Below are positions 26,238 through 36,200 of a stretch of DNA of 64,000 bases, piece after piece (within the stretch, counting starts at the first letter, position 1; each line of letters opens with the position of its first letter). The stretch comes from Dyadobacter sp. GTDB lineage: Bacteria; Bacteroidota; Bacteroidia; Cytophagales; Spirosomataceae. The DNA lies in NCBI RefSeq assembly GCF_017744695.1, contig NZ_JAGIAS010000008.1:265082-329081 (forward strand), read 5' to 3'. The notes under the pieces were generated by a model. It had not been told where the DNA came from. It saw only the letters and a program-made list of their open reading frames with translations, and made no database searches. Both the position numbers and the translations under genes were made by a program.

Positions 26238-27152
26238 ATGCTGGATATCGTAATCGAAGCCCGAAAGGCGGCAATCAGTGAATCGGTGGTGGTGAAACGG
26301 ATACTTCCTTTTCGTCTCCGGAGGATGGTCGGGCCATTCATATTCATGGACCACGCAGGGCCGCTGGGTTCGGTTCCGGTCAACCCGTCGTTGATGGACG
26401 TGCTGCCACATCCCCATATCGGGCTGTCGACGGTGAGCTATCTGTTTGACGGGCAAGTTACGCATCGCGATAGTACGGGCGTTCAGCAGATCATCAAGCC
26501 CGGCGAAGTGAACTGGATGACGGCCGGCAGCGGGATCGCGCATTCGGAGCGTTTCGAAGATCCTGCGGCACTTGCGGGCGGGCTGGAAATGATCCAGACG
26601 TGGGTGGCATTACCCGAAAAGGATGAAGAATCTGTCCCGAATTTCAGGAACTATACGAAAAGCGAACTACCGGTATTCACTGACAAAGGCGTATGGATGC
26701 GGCTCATTGCCGGCAATGCATTTGGAGTATCCAACGGCGTTGAAACACTTTCTCCGCTGTTCTACCTGCATGTCGTTTTAGAGACGGGGGCAACTTTTCG
26801 GATTCCGGACGGGTATTCCGAAAGGGCTATTTACGTAGTGAAAGGTTCGGTCCAGGTCAGCGGACATTTTTACCAGCCCGGACAGATGCTGGTTTTCAAC
26901 AAGAATGCGGAGCCGGTCATCAAAGCCCGGGAAAATACGACACTGATGTTACTGGGTGGTGAGCCGCTTGGCGAACGTTTTATTTGGTGGAACTTTGTTT
27001 CGTCCAGAAAGGAACGTATCGAGCAGGCCAAGGAGGATTGGAAACAGGGGCGCATTCAGTTGCCCCCTGCCGACGATCACGAATTTATCCCCCTGCCCGA
27101 AGACTATTCCCGGCCAGCCGGCGCCCCTCCCCGACCAGAACCGCTTTCCTGA
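26238..27152 (+). CDS. Pirin family protein
   Basis: 304 residues, a bicupin. The N-terminal cupin has the metal-binding pattern of pirins: FIFMDHAGPLG, then HPHIGLSTVSYLFDGQVTHRDSTG and TAGSGIAHSERF, giving the three His and one Glu ligands. The C-terminal pirin_C domain follows from ~180. Bacterial pirins bind Fe or similar metals; some have quercetinase activity, others act as regulators. Single gene. Confidence 0.92.
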   Translation: MLDIVIEARKAAISESVVVKRILPFRLRRMVGPFIFMDHAGPLGSVPVNPSLMDVLPHPHIGLSTVSYLFDGQVTHRDSTGVQQIIKPGEVNWMTAGSGIAHSERFEDPAALAGGLEMIQTWVALPEKDEESVPNFRNYTKSELPVFTDKGVWMRLIAGNAFGVSNGVETLSPLFYLHVVLETGATFRIPDGYSERAIYVVKGSVQVSGHFYQPGQMLVFNKNAEPVIKARENTTLMLLGGEPLGERFIWWNFVSSRKERIEQAKEDWKQGRIQLPPADDHEFIPLPEDYSRPAGAPPRPEPLS

Positions 27153-27174
27153 GATCAACACAGAACACCATTAT

Positions 27175-27212
27175 GCCAATTTCCTGATGCGATGAAACAT
27201 CAGGAAATTGGC
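27175..27212. terminator. Long perfect hairpin between pirin and AraC genes
   Basis: 15-bp perfect arms GCCAATTTCCTGATG (27175-27189) and CATCAGGAAATTGGC (27198-27212) with an 8-base loop, between two convergent genes. There is no T-run, so termination is inferred from position. Confidence 0.6.
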
Positions 27213-27234
27213 AAAGCATTATACCTGCGCTTTT

Positions 27235-28053
27235 TCAACCAGCGAGCCTCGACGGCGGAACGCCAAACATCTTTTTGAATGCAAATGAGAAATGCGAAAG
27301 GTCTTCAAAGCCGATTTCGAGATACACATCAGAGGCTGTTCGCCCCTTTTCTTTGATCAGGTAATGTGCCTCCTGCAATCTTCGTTGTTGTAGCCAGCGG
27401 CTGGGCGATGTGTGAAATATGTGTTCAAAATCGCGTTTGAATGTCGCCAGGCTCCTTCCTGTCAGATAAGCAAAGCGGTTTATTTGCACATTAAAATGGA
27501 AGTTTTTATTCATGAACGCTTCCAGATCGATCTTGCCCGGCTCGCTGAAATCGAACAGGATATCTTTCATTACAGTCGACGAGCGCAAAAGTATCATAAT
27601 GGCTTCTCGCAGTTTCAAGGCCTGCAAATCTGCATCGATCAGTTGGTCGTCCTCACTATAAGGCATCAGCGAGTCCATAAATCCCTTCAACAGTCCCCCT
27701 CCCTTCAATGCGATAACTGACTCCGCCTCCTGGCCAGGTGCAGGATCGGCCTGGTACCCGTGCTCCATGGCGAAACTTCGCAGCGTTTCCTGGTCCAGGT
27801 AAACCGAAACAGATTTGAAGACACCATCCGCAGGTGGTTGTTTGATGAATTTCAGGAGTTGATTTCGCCGGATAAACCGGTAGTCGCCTGGTTTGAAAAT
27901 ATATTCCTTTTCACCGTTGTTGATCGTGAGCGACCCGGAAATTTGGTAACTGAACACGTGCTCGGGCGCAAACTGCTCCCCCTCGCGATTCCGTGTGAAA
28001 TAGCAGGAATACGCGATGGGAGATTTCGGTTTGTTGGATTTCAGATCGATCAT
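27235..28053 (-). CDS. AraC-family transcriptional regulator
   Basis: 272 residues from ATG 28053 (MIDLKSNKPKSP). The N-terminal half is a cupin-like sensing domain. The C-terminal ~100 residues have two HTHs: INRFAYLTGRSLATFKRDFE and ASDVYLEIGFEDLSHFSFAFK followed by the family end KMFGVPPSR. It lies 15 bases downstream of the SDR gene on the same strand, so the two are probably co-transcribed and the regulator may control the unit. Confidence 0.9.
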   Translation of the reverse strand: MIDLKSNKPKSPIAYSCYFTRNREGEQFAPEHVFSYQISGSLTINNGEKEYIFKPGDYRFIRRNQLLKFIKQPPADGVFKSVSVYLDQETLRSFAMEHGYQADPAPGQEAESVIALKGGGLLKGFMDSLMPYSEDDQLIDADLQALKLREAIMILLRSSTVMKDILFDFSEPGKIDLEAFMNKNFHFNVQINRFAYLTGRSLATFKRDFEHIFHTSPSRWLQQRRLQEAHYLIKEKGRTASDVYLEIGFEDLSHFSFAFKKMFGVPPSRLAG

Positions 28054-28068
28054 GAACAAAGTTAGCTA

Positions 28069-28956
28069 TCAGGCGTTCTTTTTGATACCGGTGTACCATT
28101 TACCCATCGAAGTTTCCAGAAAATCCTCCGATTCATGGTGGTCGGTCGAAATGCTGACGTGCTCCCAGGCTTCCATCTCTGCCTTCCGGGCCTCGTCGGC
28201 ACTTTTCAATATACCGATTGCTTCACTACCCAGTATGAGGTGGACAGGCGGTGCGGGATGTACAGCCAAAGCCACCAGCACATCGGCAGCCCTTTCAGGA
28301 TCGCCCACCGGCACGAATTTTCCGGATTTGAAATAATCGGTACGCTGGTTGACCATCTCATAGCCTTCAATCTCGCGGGCGTAAGTCATCGACGCCCCGG
28401 CCCAGTCCGTACGGAAGCCCCCCGGCTCGACACTGGTAACATGAATGCCCAGTGGCGCTACTTCTTTGGCCAGCGCTTCGGTAAATCCGCCCAGACCAAA
28501 CTTGGCCGCCTGGTACATGGTAAGACCCGCATTCCCTACACGTCCTCCAATCGAGCTGATCTGCAAAATACGGCCGCTTCCCTGTTTACGCATATAGGGC
28601 AATACGGCGCGAGTAATTTCAATCGGCGCGTAAAGATTCGTTTCCAGCTGGCTGCGGACCTGCTCTTCGGTGTAAGCTTCCGCGGCGCCAATGATACCGA
28701 AGCCAGCATTGTTCACCAGCACATCGATACGTCCGAAATGTGAAACGGCGTCGGCTACCACGCGATAAACCTGCTCGTAATCCGTCACATCCAGTGAAAT
28801 AGGATAAATCTGATCGCCATATTGTGCAACCAGTTCATCCAGTTGCGCGGTATTCCGTGCTGTGGCAACCAATTTATCTCCGCTTTTCAAAACTGCTTCT
28901 GCCAGGTTGCGTCCCAATCCGCGGGAGCTGCCTGTGATAAACCATACTTTTGTCAT
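28069..28956 (-). CDS. Short-chain dehydrogenase/reductase
   Basis: 295 residues from ATG 28956 (MTKVWFITGSSRGLG). NAD(P) motif TGSSRGLG near residues 8-15, NNAG near 82, Ser of ISSIGG and the catalytic pair YxxxK (YQAAK) around 155. Classical SDR oxidoreductase of unknown substrate. Upstream of and close to the AraC gene on the same strand. Confidence 0.92.
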   Translation of the reverse strand: MTKVWFITGSSRGLGRNLAEAVLKSGDKLVATARNTAQLDELVAQYGDQIYPISLDVTDYEQVYRVVADAVSHFGRIDVLVNNAGFGIIGAAEAYTEEQVRSQLETNLYAPIEITRAVLPYMRKQGSGRILQISSIGGRVGNAGLTMYQAAKFGLGGFTEALAKEVAPLGIHVTSVEPGGFRTDWAGASMTYAREIEGYEMVNQRTDYFKSGKFVPVGDPERAADVLVALAVHPAPPVHLILGSEAIGILKSADEARKAEMEAWEHVSISTDHHESEDFLETSMGKWYTGIKKNA

Positions 28957-29045
28957 TGTCTTTGTGTTTTTAGTACAATGCAAAAGTAGGCCACAGCCCA
29001 GGCCCCGGCTTTGTTGAAAAGCTCAGAGTTACTTTGTTAAAAAGC

Positions 29046-29723
29046 TCACCGCTTCAATACATAAAAGAATATCTCCGTCCGGATCTCAAAACCCAGCGAT
29101 TCGTACACGCCAATCGCGCGCGCGTTATCAGCCTTTACATGCAGGAAAGGCTGTTCTCCATTCTGCTGAATGCGGTTTACCTGCCGGAGCAGCAAATGCT
29201 TCGCGTACCCCTTGCCCAGGTGATCGGGATGGGTACAAACGGCGCTGATCTCCGCGTAACCTTCCGGGTGCATCCGCTGGCCGGCCATTGCCACCAGCTT
29301 GCCATCATCAAAAATTCCTTCATAATGCCCGAAACGAATGGTTTCTTCCGAGAATGGACCCGGAGCGGTAAGGCTGGTTAGGGCCAACATCTCAGGAACA
29401 TGCTCCATAGTGAGTGGAATAGTCGCCGGCCCCTCAGATCCCGGATATGCCTGACCGCGGTAAAGCATCTGATAGCCGGGAACGGCAGCCAAAAGTTGCC
29501 ACGGACCAGGTATTTCCACGTTTTCGTTACTGACAAATATCACGTTGTTATCGAAGGGAATGGCGCCATGTAGCGCCGGCAGCCCTTCCAACGCGGGGCC
29601 TTCCACCGCCACGAACGGAGAAACTTCCGGCCGGAAATATGCTGAACCTTTCTGTACGTTCCCAAGCACACGATTGTGTGTGCGCAGTGCGTACCAGGCC
29701 GGGTTGTCGAGGATTTGTTTCAT
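29046..29723 (-). CDS. GNAT-family N-acetyltransferase (FR47-like)
   Basis: 225 residues. The acetyl-CoA loop is HPDHLGKGYAKHLL at ~165-178, and the C-terminal NARAIGVYESLGFEIR is the FR47-like signature. The N-terminal half is a divergent GNAT-like region. Acceptor substrate unknown. Stands alone on the minus strand. Confidence 0.9.
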   Translation of the reverse strand: MKQILDNPAWYALRTHNRVLGNVQKGSAYFRPEVSPFVAVEGPALEGLPALHGAIPFDNNVIFVSNENVEIPGPWQLLAAVPGYQMLYRGQAYPGSEGPATIPLTMEHVPEMLALTSLTAPGPFSEETIRFGHYEGIFDDGKLVAMAGQRMHPEGYAEISAVCTHPDHLGKGYAKHLLLRQVNRIQQNGEQPFLHVKADNARAIGVYESLGFEIRTEIFFYVLKR

Positions 29724-29821
29724 TTCAGATAATCAATACGTTGGAGGATCGCCATCGGCTACCGGTTTCATCAGTCAACAACGGCCGCACCCGCTTTGTT
29801 GCACTTTGAGGAATAAAACAA

Positions 29822-29854
29822 AAAAGTGGCTGCCATGAAAAAGCAGCCACTTTT
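29822..29854 (-). terminator. Hairpin terminator between AraC and GNAT genes
   Basis: Perfect 12-bp arms AAAAGTGGCTGC (29822-29833) and GCAGCCACTTTT (29843-29854), loop of 9, with runs of A and T on both sides. It probably ends the minus-strand AraC transcript. Confidence 0.7.
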
Positions 29855-29935
29855 GCCAAAACACACGAAAACACTATTCGAAACAGAAGGCCGCAAAGCC
29901 ACTTCATGCTAGTCAATAACGGGCTGTCGGCCCGT

Positions 29936-29953
29936 ATTTTGCATATGCAAAAT
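29936..29953. repeat. Perfect 18-bp palindrome
   Basis: ATTTTGCATATGCAAAAT reads the same on both strands. It is in the gap upstream of the GNAT gene and could be a regulator-binding site. Confidence 0.6.
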
Positions 29954-30049
29954 TGATATTACAAATATCGGGAAAGCGCGGTCCACTAGCCCGCACGATC
30001 TGTCCGAAGGTTAGGACAATCTGAACATCCTCACGACCTGGTTCATCCG

Positions 30050-30871
30050 CTAATGAGCGCCGGCACGGAACTCCTCCGGCGTGAGTCCGGTCTGTTTTTT
30101 GAAGAAGCGGGCAAAATAGGATTGATCGCTAAATCCTAACCCATAGGCAATTTCCTTTACCGAGTGCTGTCGGTGGTACAATTCCCGCTTCGCCTCGATA
30201 AGCATGAGGCGGTAGAGCAGTTTGCTCACGGTCGTTTTCATTTTTTCCCGGAGCAGCTCATTCACTCTCTTGGGCGTAAGCCCGATTTCCCGGGCATAGA
30301 ATGCCGCCGACTTTTCCTGCCGGTAATGCATTTGCATCAATTGAAACAACCTTACCAACCGGTGGTCCTCAGCCCCGGCAACCCTGTGATTCCGTTTTCC
30401 AAAACGATAAAGGTGAGTGAGATAGGCCGTTGTATATTTCAGAAGCAATGTCAAATCGGCGGCACCGGCGCATTCGAGGAGTATGAGGTCAAAAAGGTGC
30501 GTCAATGGCGCCTGCATTTCGGCGGGAATGGCGAACGCCTCGTTTTCGAAAGGGAGGAATAGCTGGCGTAAATGCGGCTCGTCGATCCGGTCGAAAACAT
30601 CATGTGCAAACACGATCGTGCGTGCGCGCGGGAGTCTGACCGCAGGAATCGAATGCACCTGGTTCGGCGCCAGCAGAAACACTTCGTTGGCCTTTACCGG
30701 AAACGATTCGAAGTCGATATGGTGCGTGCCGCCCGTCTCCAAAAACCAGACAATGGCAAAAAAACTGATACGATGGCTCTGTGCATGATCGCCCAATGCC
30801 AGTCCGCTATCCGACGCTAAAAAGCGTGACGGCGGTAGTTCGTGCAATGGAAAATCGGTGTGTTGCGCCAT
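30050..30871 (-). CDS. AraC-family transcriptional regulator
   Basis: 273 residues. The N-terminal AraC-ligand (cupin) region (~10-150) has the SGLALGDHAQSHRISFFAI and KANEVFLLAPNQVHSI segments. The C-terminal HTH pair is SAAFYAREIGLTPKRVNELL and VKEIAYGLGFSDQSYFARFF, ending KKQTGLTPEEFR. It lies 95 bases downstream of the lanthipeptide precursor gene on the same strand; a hairpin separates them and a link to that locus is not shown. Confidence 0.9.
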   Translation of the reverse strand: MAQHTDFPLHELPPSRFLASDSGLALGDHAQSHRISFFAIVWFLETGGTHHIDFESFPVKANEVFLLAPNQVHSIPAVRLPRARTIVFAHDVFDRIDEPHLRQLFLPFENEAFAIPAEMQAPLTHLFDLILLECAGAADLTLLLKYTTAYLTHLYRFGKRNHRVAGAEDHRLVRLFQLMQMHYRQEKSAAFYAREIGLTPKRVNELLREKMKTTVSKLLYRLMLIEAKRELYHRQHSVKEIAYGLGFSDQSYFARFFKKQTGLTPEEFRAGAH

Positions 30872-30899
30872 GAGCTATGAGTCATAAACTCCTGTTGAA

Positions 30900-30933
30900 T
30901 GGAACGCGCCAAGGATACCCGCGACGCGTTCCA
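30900..30933 (-). repeat. Inverted repeat in the leader of the AraC gene
   Basis: TGGAACGCG (30900-30908) and CGCGTTCCA (30925-30933), 9-bp arms with a 16-base spacer, between the precursor gene and the AraC start. It could act as a terminator or attenuator. Confidence 0.45.
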
Positions 30934-30947
30934 CAAATCTACATACC

Positions 30948-30967
30948 AAAACTGCACTACCAGTTTT
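30948..30967 (-). terminator. Small hairpin at the end of the precursor-peptide gene
   Basis: AAAACTG (30948-30954) and CAGTTTT (30961-30967), 7-bp stem with a 6-base loop, touching the stop codon of the short gene. On the minus strand it ends in TTTT. Confidence 0.45.
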
Positions 30968-31134
30968 TATATCAGGATTGTTCTACATGACATCGTGCTG
31001 TGCGTGGTATCTAACTGTATAAAATCTTTGTTAACACCGGCTTTTGAGACGCCGTTGAGCCGTGCCACTGTGATTCTGGCCAACTGGAGTTTTGGCTGGG
31101 GTAGTGCTTGCGTTTTCATCGGGTTGGTTATCAT
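30967..31134 (-). CDS. Candidate class I lanthipeptide precursor peptide (LanA-like)
   Basis: 55 codons from ATG 31134 to TAA; the second ATG at 31119 would give 50 residues. Residues 15-28 (KLQLARITVARLNG) match the leader pattern L-x-L-x-K/R-x-T-V/I-A-x-LN that I know from Bacteroidota class I lanthipeptide precursors. The C-terminal part, residues 42-55 (DTTHSTMSCRTILI), is a short Thr/Ser-rich core with a single Cys at 50: T43, T44, S46, T47, S49 and T52 are possible dehydration sites. A promoter-like pair lies upstream and a small hairpin follows. It sits 107 bases after the LytS gene, downstream of lanB and lytR. The leader/core boundary is not obvious; there is no GG site. The assignment rests on motif and context. 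Confidence 0.75.
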   Translation of the reverse strand: MITNPMKTQALPQPKLQLARITVARLNGVSKAGVNKDFIQLDTTHSTMSCRTILI

Positions 31135-31165
31135 TTAAAAGTTATCACTCCCCGAAATAAGACAG

Positions 31166-31197
31166 CAAAAACATTCTTTTTAAACTTTTTATACCAA
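31166..31197 (-). promoter_or_regulatory. Candidate promoter of the precursor-peptide gene
   Basis: Read on the minus strand: TTG (31197-31195), 21 bases, TGTTTTTG (31173-31166), one mismatch to TAnnTTTG. The precursor ATG is 31 bases downstream. Confidence 0.5.
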
Positions 31198-31241
31198 CCT
31201 AAATGAACGTTCGACCAAAGTGCGAATCCTTTCGTGCAAGG

Positions 31242-32378
31242 CTATTGTACCGGTATTTGTAGGGAAACCTTAAACTCGCTCTTAGTTTCAAACTTTTCAA
31301 ATTTATACCGTCGTGGAAAATAAATCGCCAACCGTTTTTCCAGGTTAACCAGCCCGATGCCGCCGCTTCCCGACTTGTTTTTCAGCGGCTGCGATGGCTT
31401 GCTGTTGGTGATCTCAAAAGTTAACGTACCGGCTAGCACAGTGATTTGGATATCAACAAATGAATCGTGCCGGGTCGAATGAACGCCGTGTTTAAACGCA
31501 TTTTCAACTAAAGTGATCAGTGAAACAGTCGGAACGCGTTGCGTTTCTTTAATTTCCCCGTATTGCTCCACATTAATCTGACAGCGATGGTTACTGCGTA
31601 TCGATTCCAATTCGACATACAGGTTCATATATTCGAGTTCTGTTTCCAGCTTGGTAAACTCGTCGTCCATCTTGTACAACGATAATCTCAGAATCTCGGA
31701 AACTTTCTGTAGGTATTCCGCAGCGTCTTCCGAAACGGGTAAAACTTTGGCGTAGGCGGCATTTAGTACATTAAAAACAAAGTGCGGATTTATCTGAGAC
31801 TTCAATGCTTTCAATTCCATATTACGGGCGTCATCCTGGATTTTCTGCCTCATAAATCGCTCATTAGCAGCATATTTTGCCGTTTTCAAAGCGGCAGGCA
31901 ATATAAAGAACTGCACATCGGAAATGTCATTACCAAATACCAACCACGCAGCGGGATCTCGGAAATTGAAGGGTACAAGATACATACTGGCATACATTCT
32001 ATACCTTTCTGTCATGTTTTCCAATCCAAAAAAATGGTCTACGGCCGAATACAATGCAAACGAAAACACGTGATTGATCGCCAACGCGAAAATGAAAAGA
32101 ACAAGAAAAAGGAAGAAGCCTTTTAGGTAATCACGAAGCAAATAAAAGAACCCGACGCATAGATAGTACTCTGGAATTACTTTCATGAAATAGCCAAAGC
32201 TCGCAATGGATACGGTTGGATCTGCATTCTTCTTTAAGATTGTCGGCAACGCATAGGAGTAATGCAGCAAAATAAACAAGACCCAAAACAGAACATGATA
32301 GGAGATTCTTAACTTTTGCGTCCGGGGAAACAGCAGCCTTTCTATCAATGATCCCCTCTTTGTAATATCGTTATTCAT
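31242..32378 (-). CDS. LytS-type sensor histidine kinase
   Basis: 378 residues. About four N-terminal membrane helices (~25-170), then the His_kinase domain with the phosphoacceptor motif INPHFVFNVLN (~197-207) and an HATPase-like region with LVENAFKHGV and GGIGLVNLEKRL. This is the kind that pairs with LytTR regulators. It starts 9 bases after the regulator gene, so it is its partner. No separate sensing domain is visible; the membrane region probably senses. Its position between lanB and the precursor gene suggests it controls lanthipeptide production. Confidence 0.92.
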   Translation of the reverse strand: MNNDITKRGSLIERLLFPRTQKLRISYHVLFWVLFILLHYSYALPTILKKNADPTVSIASFGYFMKVIPEYYLCVGFFYLLRDYLKGFFLFLVLFIFALAINHVFSFALYSAVDHFFGLENMTERYRMYASMYLVPFNFRDPAAWLVFGNDISDVQFFILPAALKTAKYAANERFMRQKIQDDARNMELKALKSQINPHFVFNVLNAAYAKVLPVSEDAAEYLQKVSEILRLSLYKMDDEFTKLETELEYMNLYVELESIRSNHRCQINVEQYGEIKETQRVPTVSLITLVENAFKHGVHSTRHDSFVDIQITVLAGTLTFEITNSKPSQPLKNKSGSGGIGLVNLEKRLAIYFPRRYKFEKFETKSEFKVSLQIPVQ

Positions 32379-32387
32379 TCAGTGGGC

Positions 32388-33188
32388 TTATCTTTCTGTC
32401 AATTGGCGGAGTACTTCGTCGCGCGTAGGCGACACGGCTATCGACACTTTCATGCCGTTCAGCATGGTAACCATATTTCCTTCAATCATTTTGATCATGT
32501 TGCGGTTGACAATGTAGGACCTGTGTGTCCTCACGAATGTGGGCGAGGGCAGGCGGGTCGTCATGGCTGCCATGGAAGCTAATGTCACCAGCACCCCGTC
32601 GGTATAATATACTTTCACATAGTCCTTCAAACCTTCCACAAAATAAATGTCCTTGAACCATACACAGTACATTTTGCGGTCGGCGCGGATCCACATGTAT
32701 TCTTCCTGCACCGTCTCGGGCCGCTGTTCAGAAGGTTGCGGAGTGGGCAACTGCTGGTGATCAGCCGGCTCATTAGCGCCCGTATCCGGGACTCGTGCCC
32801 TTTCATTGGCCAGATGACTATCGCCGATCAGCCTTCTGACCTTGGTGACAGCTTTTAAAAACCGGTCGAAGCCGACGGGTTTCAGCAAAAAAGCGGTAAC
32901 ATCGAATGTAAAACCATCTACTGCATACTCGGGATAGGCGGTGGTCATGATCACGTGCGCATCCGGAGCATGAACGATATTCAGCAGATCAAGTCCCGAC
33001 AACTCCGGCATATTTACATCCAGAAACAGGATATCCGGCTTCACTTCCGGGATCATTTCCAGCGCCTCCAATGCATTATAGCAACTTCCTGCGTAGGTCA
33101 ACCAACTGAGTTTCGAAATCAGAAATTTAAGGACTTCATGAGCCGGTTCCTCATCATCCACAATGAGGCAACTAATTTTCCCTGTCAT
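32388..33188 (-). CDS. LytTR-family response regulator
   Basis: 266 residues. A receiver domain has D11/D12 (CLIVDDEEP), the phosphorylation site D57 (DILFLDVNMPELSG) and K in FLLKPVGFDRF. A polar linker (~130-165) precedes the LytTR DNA-binding domain (~165-266, with FVRTHRSYIVNRNMI). It is the first gene after lanB (59-base gap) and forms a pair with the following kinase. Likely regulator of the lanB/lanA/lanC genes (inference). Confidence 0.93.
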   Translation of the reverse strand: MTGKISCLIVDDEEPAHEVLKFLISKLSWLTYAGSCYNALEALEMIPEVKPDILFLDVNMPELSGLDLLNIVHAPDAHVIMTTAYPEYAVDGFTFDVTAFLLKPVGFDRFLKAVTKVRRLIGDSHLANERARVPDTGANEPADHQQLPTPQPSEQRPETVQEEYMWIRADRKMYCVWFKDIYFVEGLKDYVKVYYTDGVLVTLASMAAMTTRLPSPTFVRTHRSYIVNRNMIKMIEGNMVTMLNGMKVSIAVSPTRDEVLRQLTER

Positions 33189-33247
33189 ACTTAAACCGCG
33201 TCCGGGTAGTAACTTTTGAATTTACTGCCCGTGCAAAGCAAATTCCG

Positions 33248-36200
33248 CTAAGCACAAACAAATGTCAAATGTGCCACTTTTTCCCTTCTTGCCAACTTAG
33301 ACTCGTAATATTTTTTCAAATAATGATACACAACTAACTCATGTTCACGCTGTTGAGAAACAAAAAGCCTGTTCAGAAACATATGCACAAAGCTACTGGC
33401 GAAATTACCCCGTGAAATTTCACTCCGCGGCAAAACAATCCCGAGCGAAGCCCTGATGCGGGCGGACCGTTTTTCGAGCAACGTAACGATGTCGTCGATC
33501 CCGTTCTGAGCGTCATGTCCCGAATCCAGAAAACGCCTGATCTCTTCGGTATGCTGGCGGTATTTGTTGTTTAGCTGGACATTCAGGTGGGTATCTCCCC
33601 GAAATTCCCGGAAAAAGCGTTCCTGTAACTGCCCGGCAAACACTTTTTTATCTTCCAATGTAAAACCCAGGTCGTCCAGAAGCATATCCACTCCCTTCAA
33701 CCCCGACAACCACCGGAAATGCTCACCGTCGTCGCCCGACAGCCTATTCAGAAGGTCTGCCGTCGCGACACTATCGGCAAAAAATATGGATTCGATTTCT
33801 TCGAATGCCTGATGCCCGTAGCGTTCCAACTCCCGCTTATAGGTATCGACCTGTATTTTATGGACGGTTCCATTGCTCAGGTACGGCTCCATCAGTACAT
33901 GCAGTTCCGCCAGGACTGTCTGCCAGAACGACTTGTCCTTACCATGAAAAAATCGCAAGCGGATGTGGTTATCGGGGTCTCCGTAACGGATGAAAAACCA
34001 TTTTTCAATGGCGCTTTCCGCAATAAGGCGATCGGCAAACGGTTTAATGACCGACGTCAGCAGGCGATCGGCGGTCCGGGTCCCGGCGTAGATTTTGACA
34101 TATAACCATTCACTGCCAGCCATAAACTCGCGCCTCACGAGAGGCTCCGTTATTCGCGGTTGTTCCCAAACACGCGCGGGCACTGGTGACTCCTTTTTAT
34201 TCAAAAATGGCAGCAAAACCTCATTCACGTAGGTTTCCCCCGGTTTGCCGAGAAAACCACTCTGTATATGCTCGGGAAATTCTGTCAAAGTGACTTTGTC
34301 AAACTTCCTGATCGAATCACAAATCACCTCCACCGCAAAATCGGAATCCCCGTCGATCAGCAATTCGCTATCCCCTTGTCGAAGCTGAACAAAACGAGGA
34401 ATGTCAAAGGCATTTCTAATCACACGCCATTCCCTGGCTGTCAGGGCTTCGCTCCCTGTAAGACTTCTCACCACTTTTTTATCGATATTCCAGGTTGCCC
34501 GGCTTAGTATCCAATGCTTGTATTCGACGCGTGGCAGAAACGTATGGGAAGCAAGATAACCCCATTCCCAACCCAGGTAGTGGTAATCGTGCTGGTAGGT
34601 GAGTTCGCAGAGAAACCGGTACACCGGCAACCCATCGGAGAAGTTATGAGCATTGGTAAGTCTCGGAAAAACGCGTTTGTTCAACCTTTTTGACCGCAAT
34701 ATCACCTCCCCGGAAACCGATATCGACACCATCAGGTCTTCCGGAAGAATCTGGTTTTCGCGCGGCATGGAGGAGCCCGAGAGGTATGGGATTTCAAATT
34801 CACGCAGATGCGGCCGCATGAGCACATTCCCTATGCGTGCCTCGGGCAGGTGGGCAATCTCCGCATAAACTCCTTCTTCATGCAATGCTTCCTCCTCCGC
34901 CACTGCATTCTTTACCCGTACGGATAGCTGTTCGTTCCCATGGCAAAAGCGCCCGATCAGTTTCAGGCCCGACGGCCCTCCCATCGCTTTGAATGCGAAT
35001 TGGAAATTTCCATTATCGATATCCGCCTGCGAGCCAGCAATGAGATTTCCGAAGAGGTAAAAGCTGTCCGGTGTCTGGCCCGCGTCCCCGACCGTCTTTC
35101 GAAATTCATCCAGGATACTGTCAGTGAGGCAAATGCGATGACTATTTTCCGCAATGGATTGCCGATATAACCTCTCCCTGAGTTCCATTGTGGCAGAAAT
35201 ATCGGTTTCCCCGGGCCGGGGCGGCTCCGGCCATTGCATTTCGTCCAGCAACGGGAGATTGTCCGCCCTGCCCGCCATGGCATCGCCATAACCGATCCCG
35301 GTTTCACAATCCAGTACTTCCAGCAGCGGCATTTCGCGTTGCTCATACCTTGCCAGAAATCTTTTTTTGAACTGATCCATCTCCGGCAGCCGGTTCCGGA
35401 AGCCCAGGCACTCGAGACTTTGATATTCTTTTGCTAATACCGTAACTGCCTTCTCGTTGATCGTACAGGATTGGGTTTGCAGAAAAAGATCCGTCTGCAC
35501 CAGGTCCTTGCTCCCGGTCGTGACGAAATGCTCCGCCAATACCGACTCCACTTCCCGGTATTTGTCCACACCCTGTTCGCCCGATTGGAGCAGGCCGGCG
35601 ATTCTGTTCAACTGCTGCAAATCCTGCCGTGCTCCTTCTATTCCGCGCAGCTTGTCGATAATTGTAAAAAAGAATTCTTTACCAGTGACCGTAGCTGCCA
35701 GCTCGGAAACGAGAATTTGGGCACTGATGATCGCATCGACAAACTGCTCCGCCTCCGCCCGGCTTACCTCTTCGGATACAATGCAATCTGCGATCTGCCA
35801 CGCGGTAGTACCTTCTCGGGCTGTGGCGATAACCTTGTCCAGATAAGCATTACGGTCTACCGACGCCAGCACATAAAGCCGCTTCTTGTTGCTCAATGCG
35901 CTTTCGACATAGCGGTAAGCATCGCCGATCGGGTAGAGACTTGTGTTGGGAAAGAACTTCACGTTGTTACGAATGGTGCTTTTTTGCAAAAGTCCGTCTG
36001 CGAGTTCGGCTACGTAGTTCATATCCAGCCGCACATGTTTTCGAAATGGTTCGGCCTCGTCGAATGCAATGCATGTTTTCTGAGCCAGCTCGCCCGTCGC
36101 GCACCCGGCGAAGAGGCCGTAGGGAGTACTGCGGGACGTCATCCTGACAAGATACTTATATAGCGTTTTCAGCAACTTGTCCACGCCGGTTTTGACCTTG

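Larger units (their letters stand above)
29724..30049. other. Intergenic region with two hairpins and an 18-bp palindrome
   Basis: 326 bases between two minus-strand genes. It contains the hairpin at 29822-29854, a small GC stem ACGGGC/GCCCGT at 29919-29935, and a perfect 18-bp palindrome at 29936-29953. No gene seen. Confidence 0.6.

Noticed and set aside
30899..31138. 79-codon plus-strand frame over the precursor gene
   Set aside because: It is the mirror of the minus-strand precursor gene; its sequence has no recognisable domain and the minus strand fits a known leader motif.
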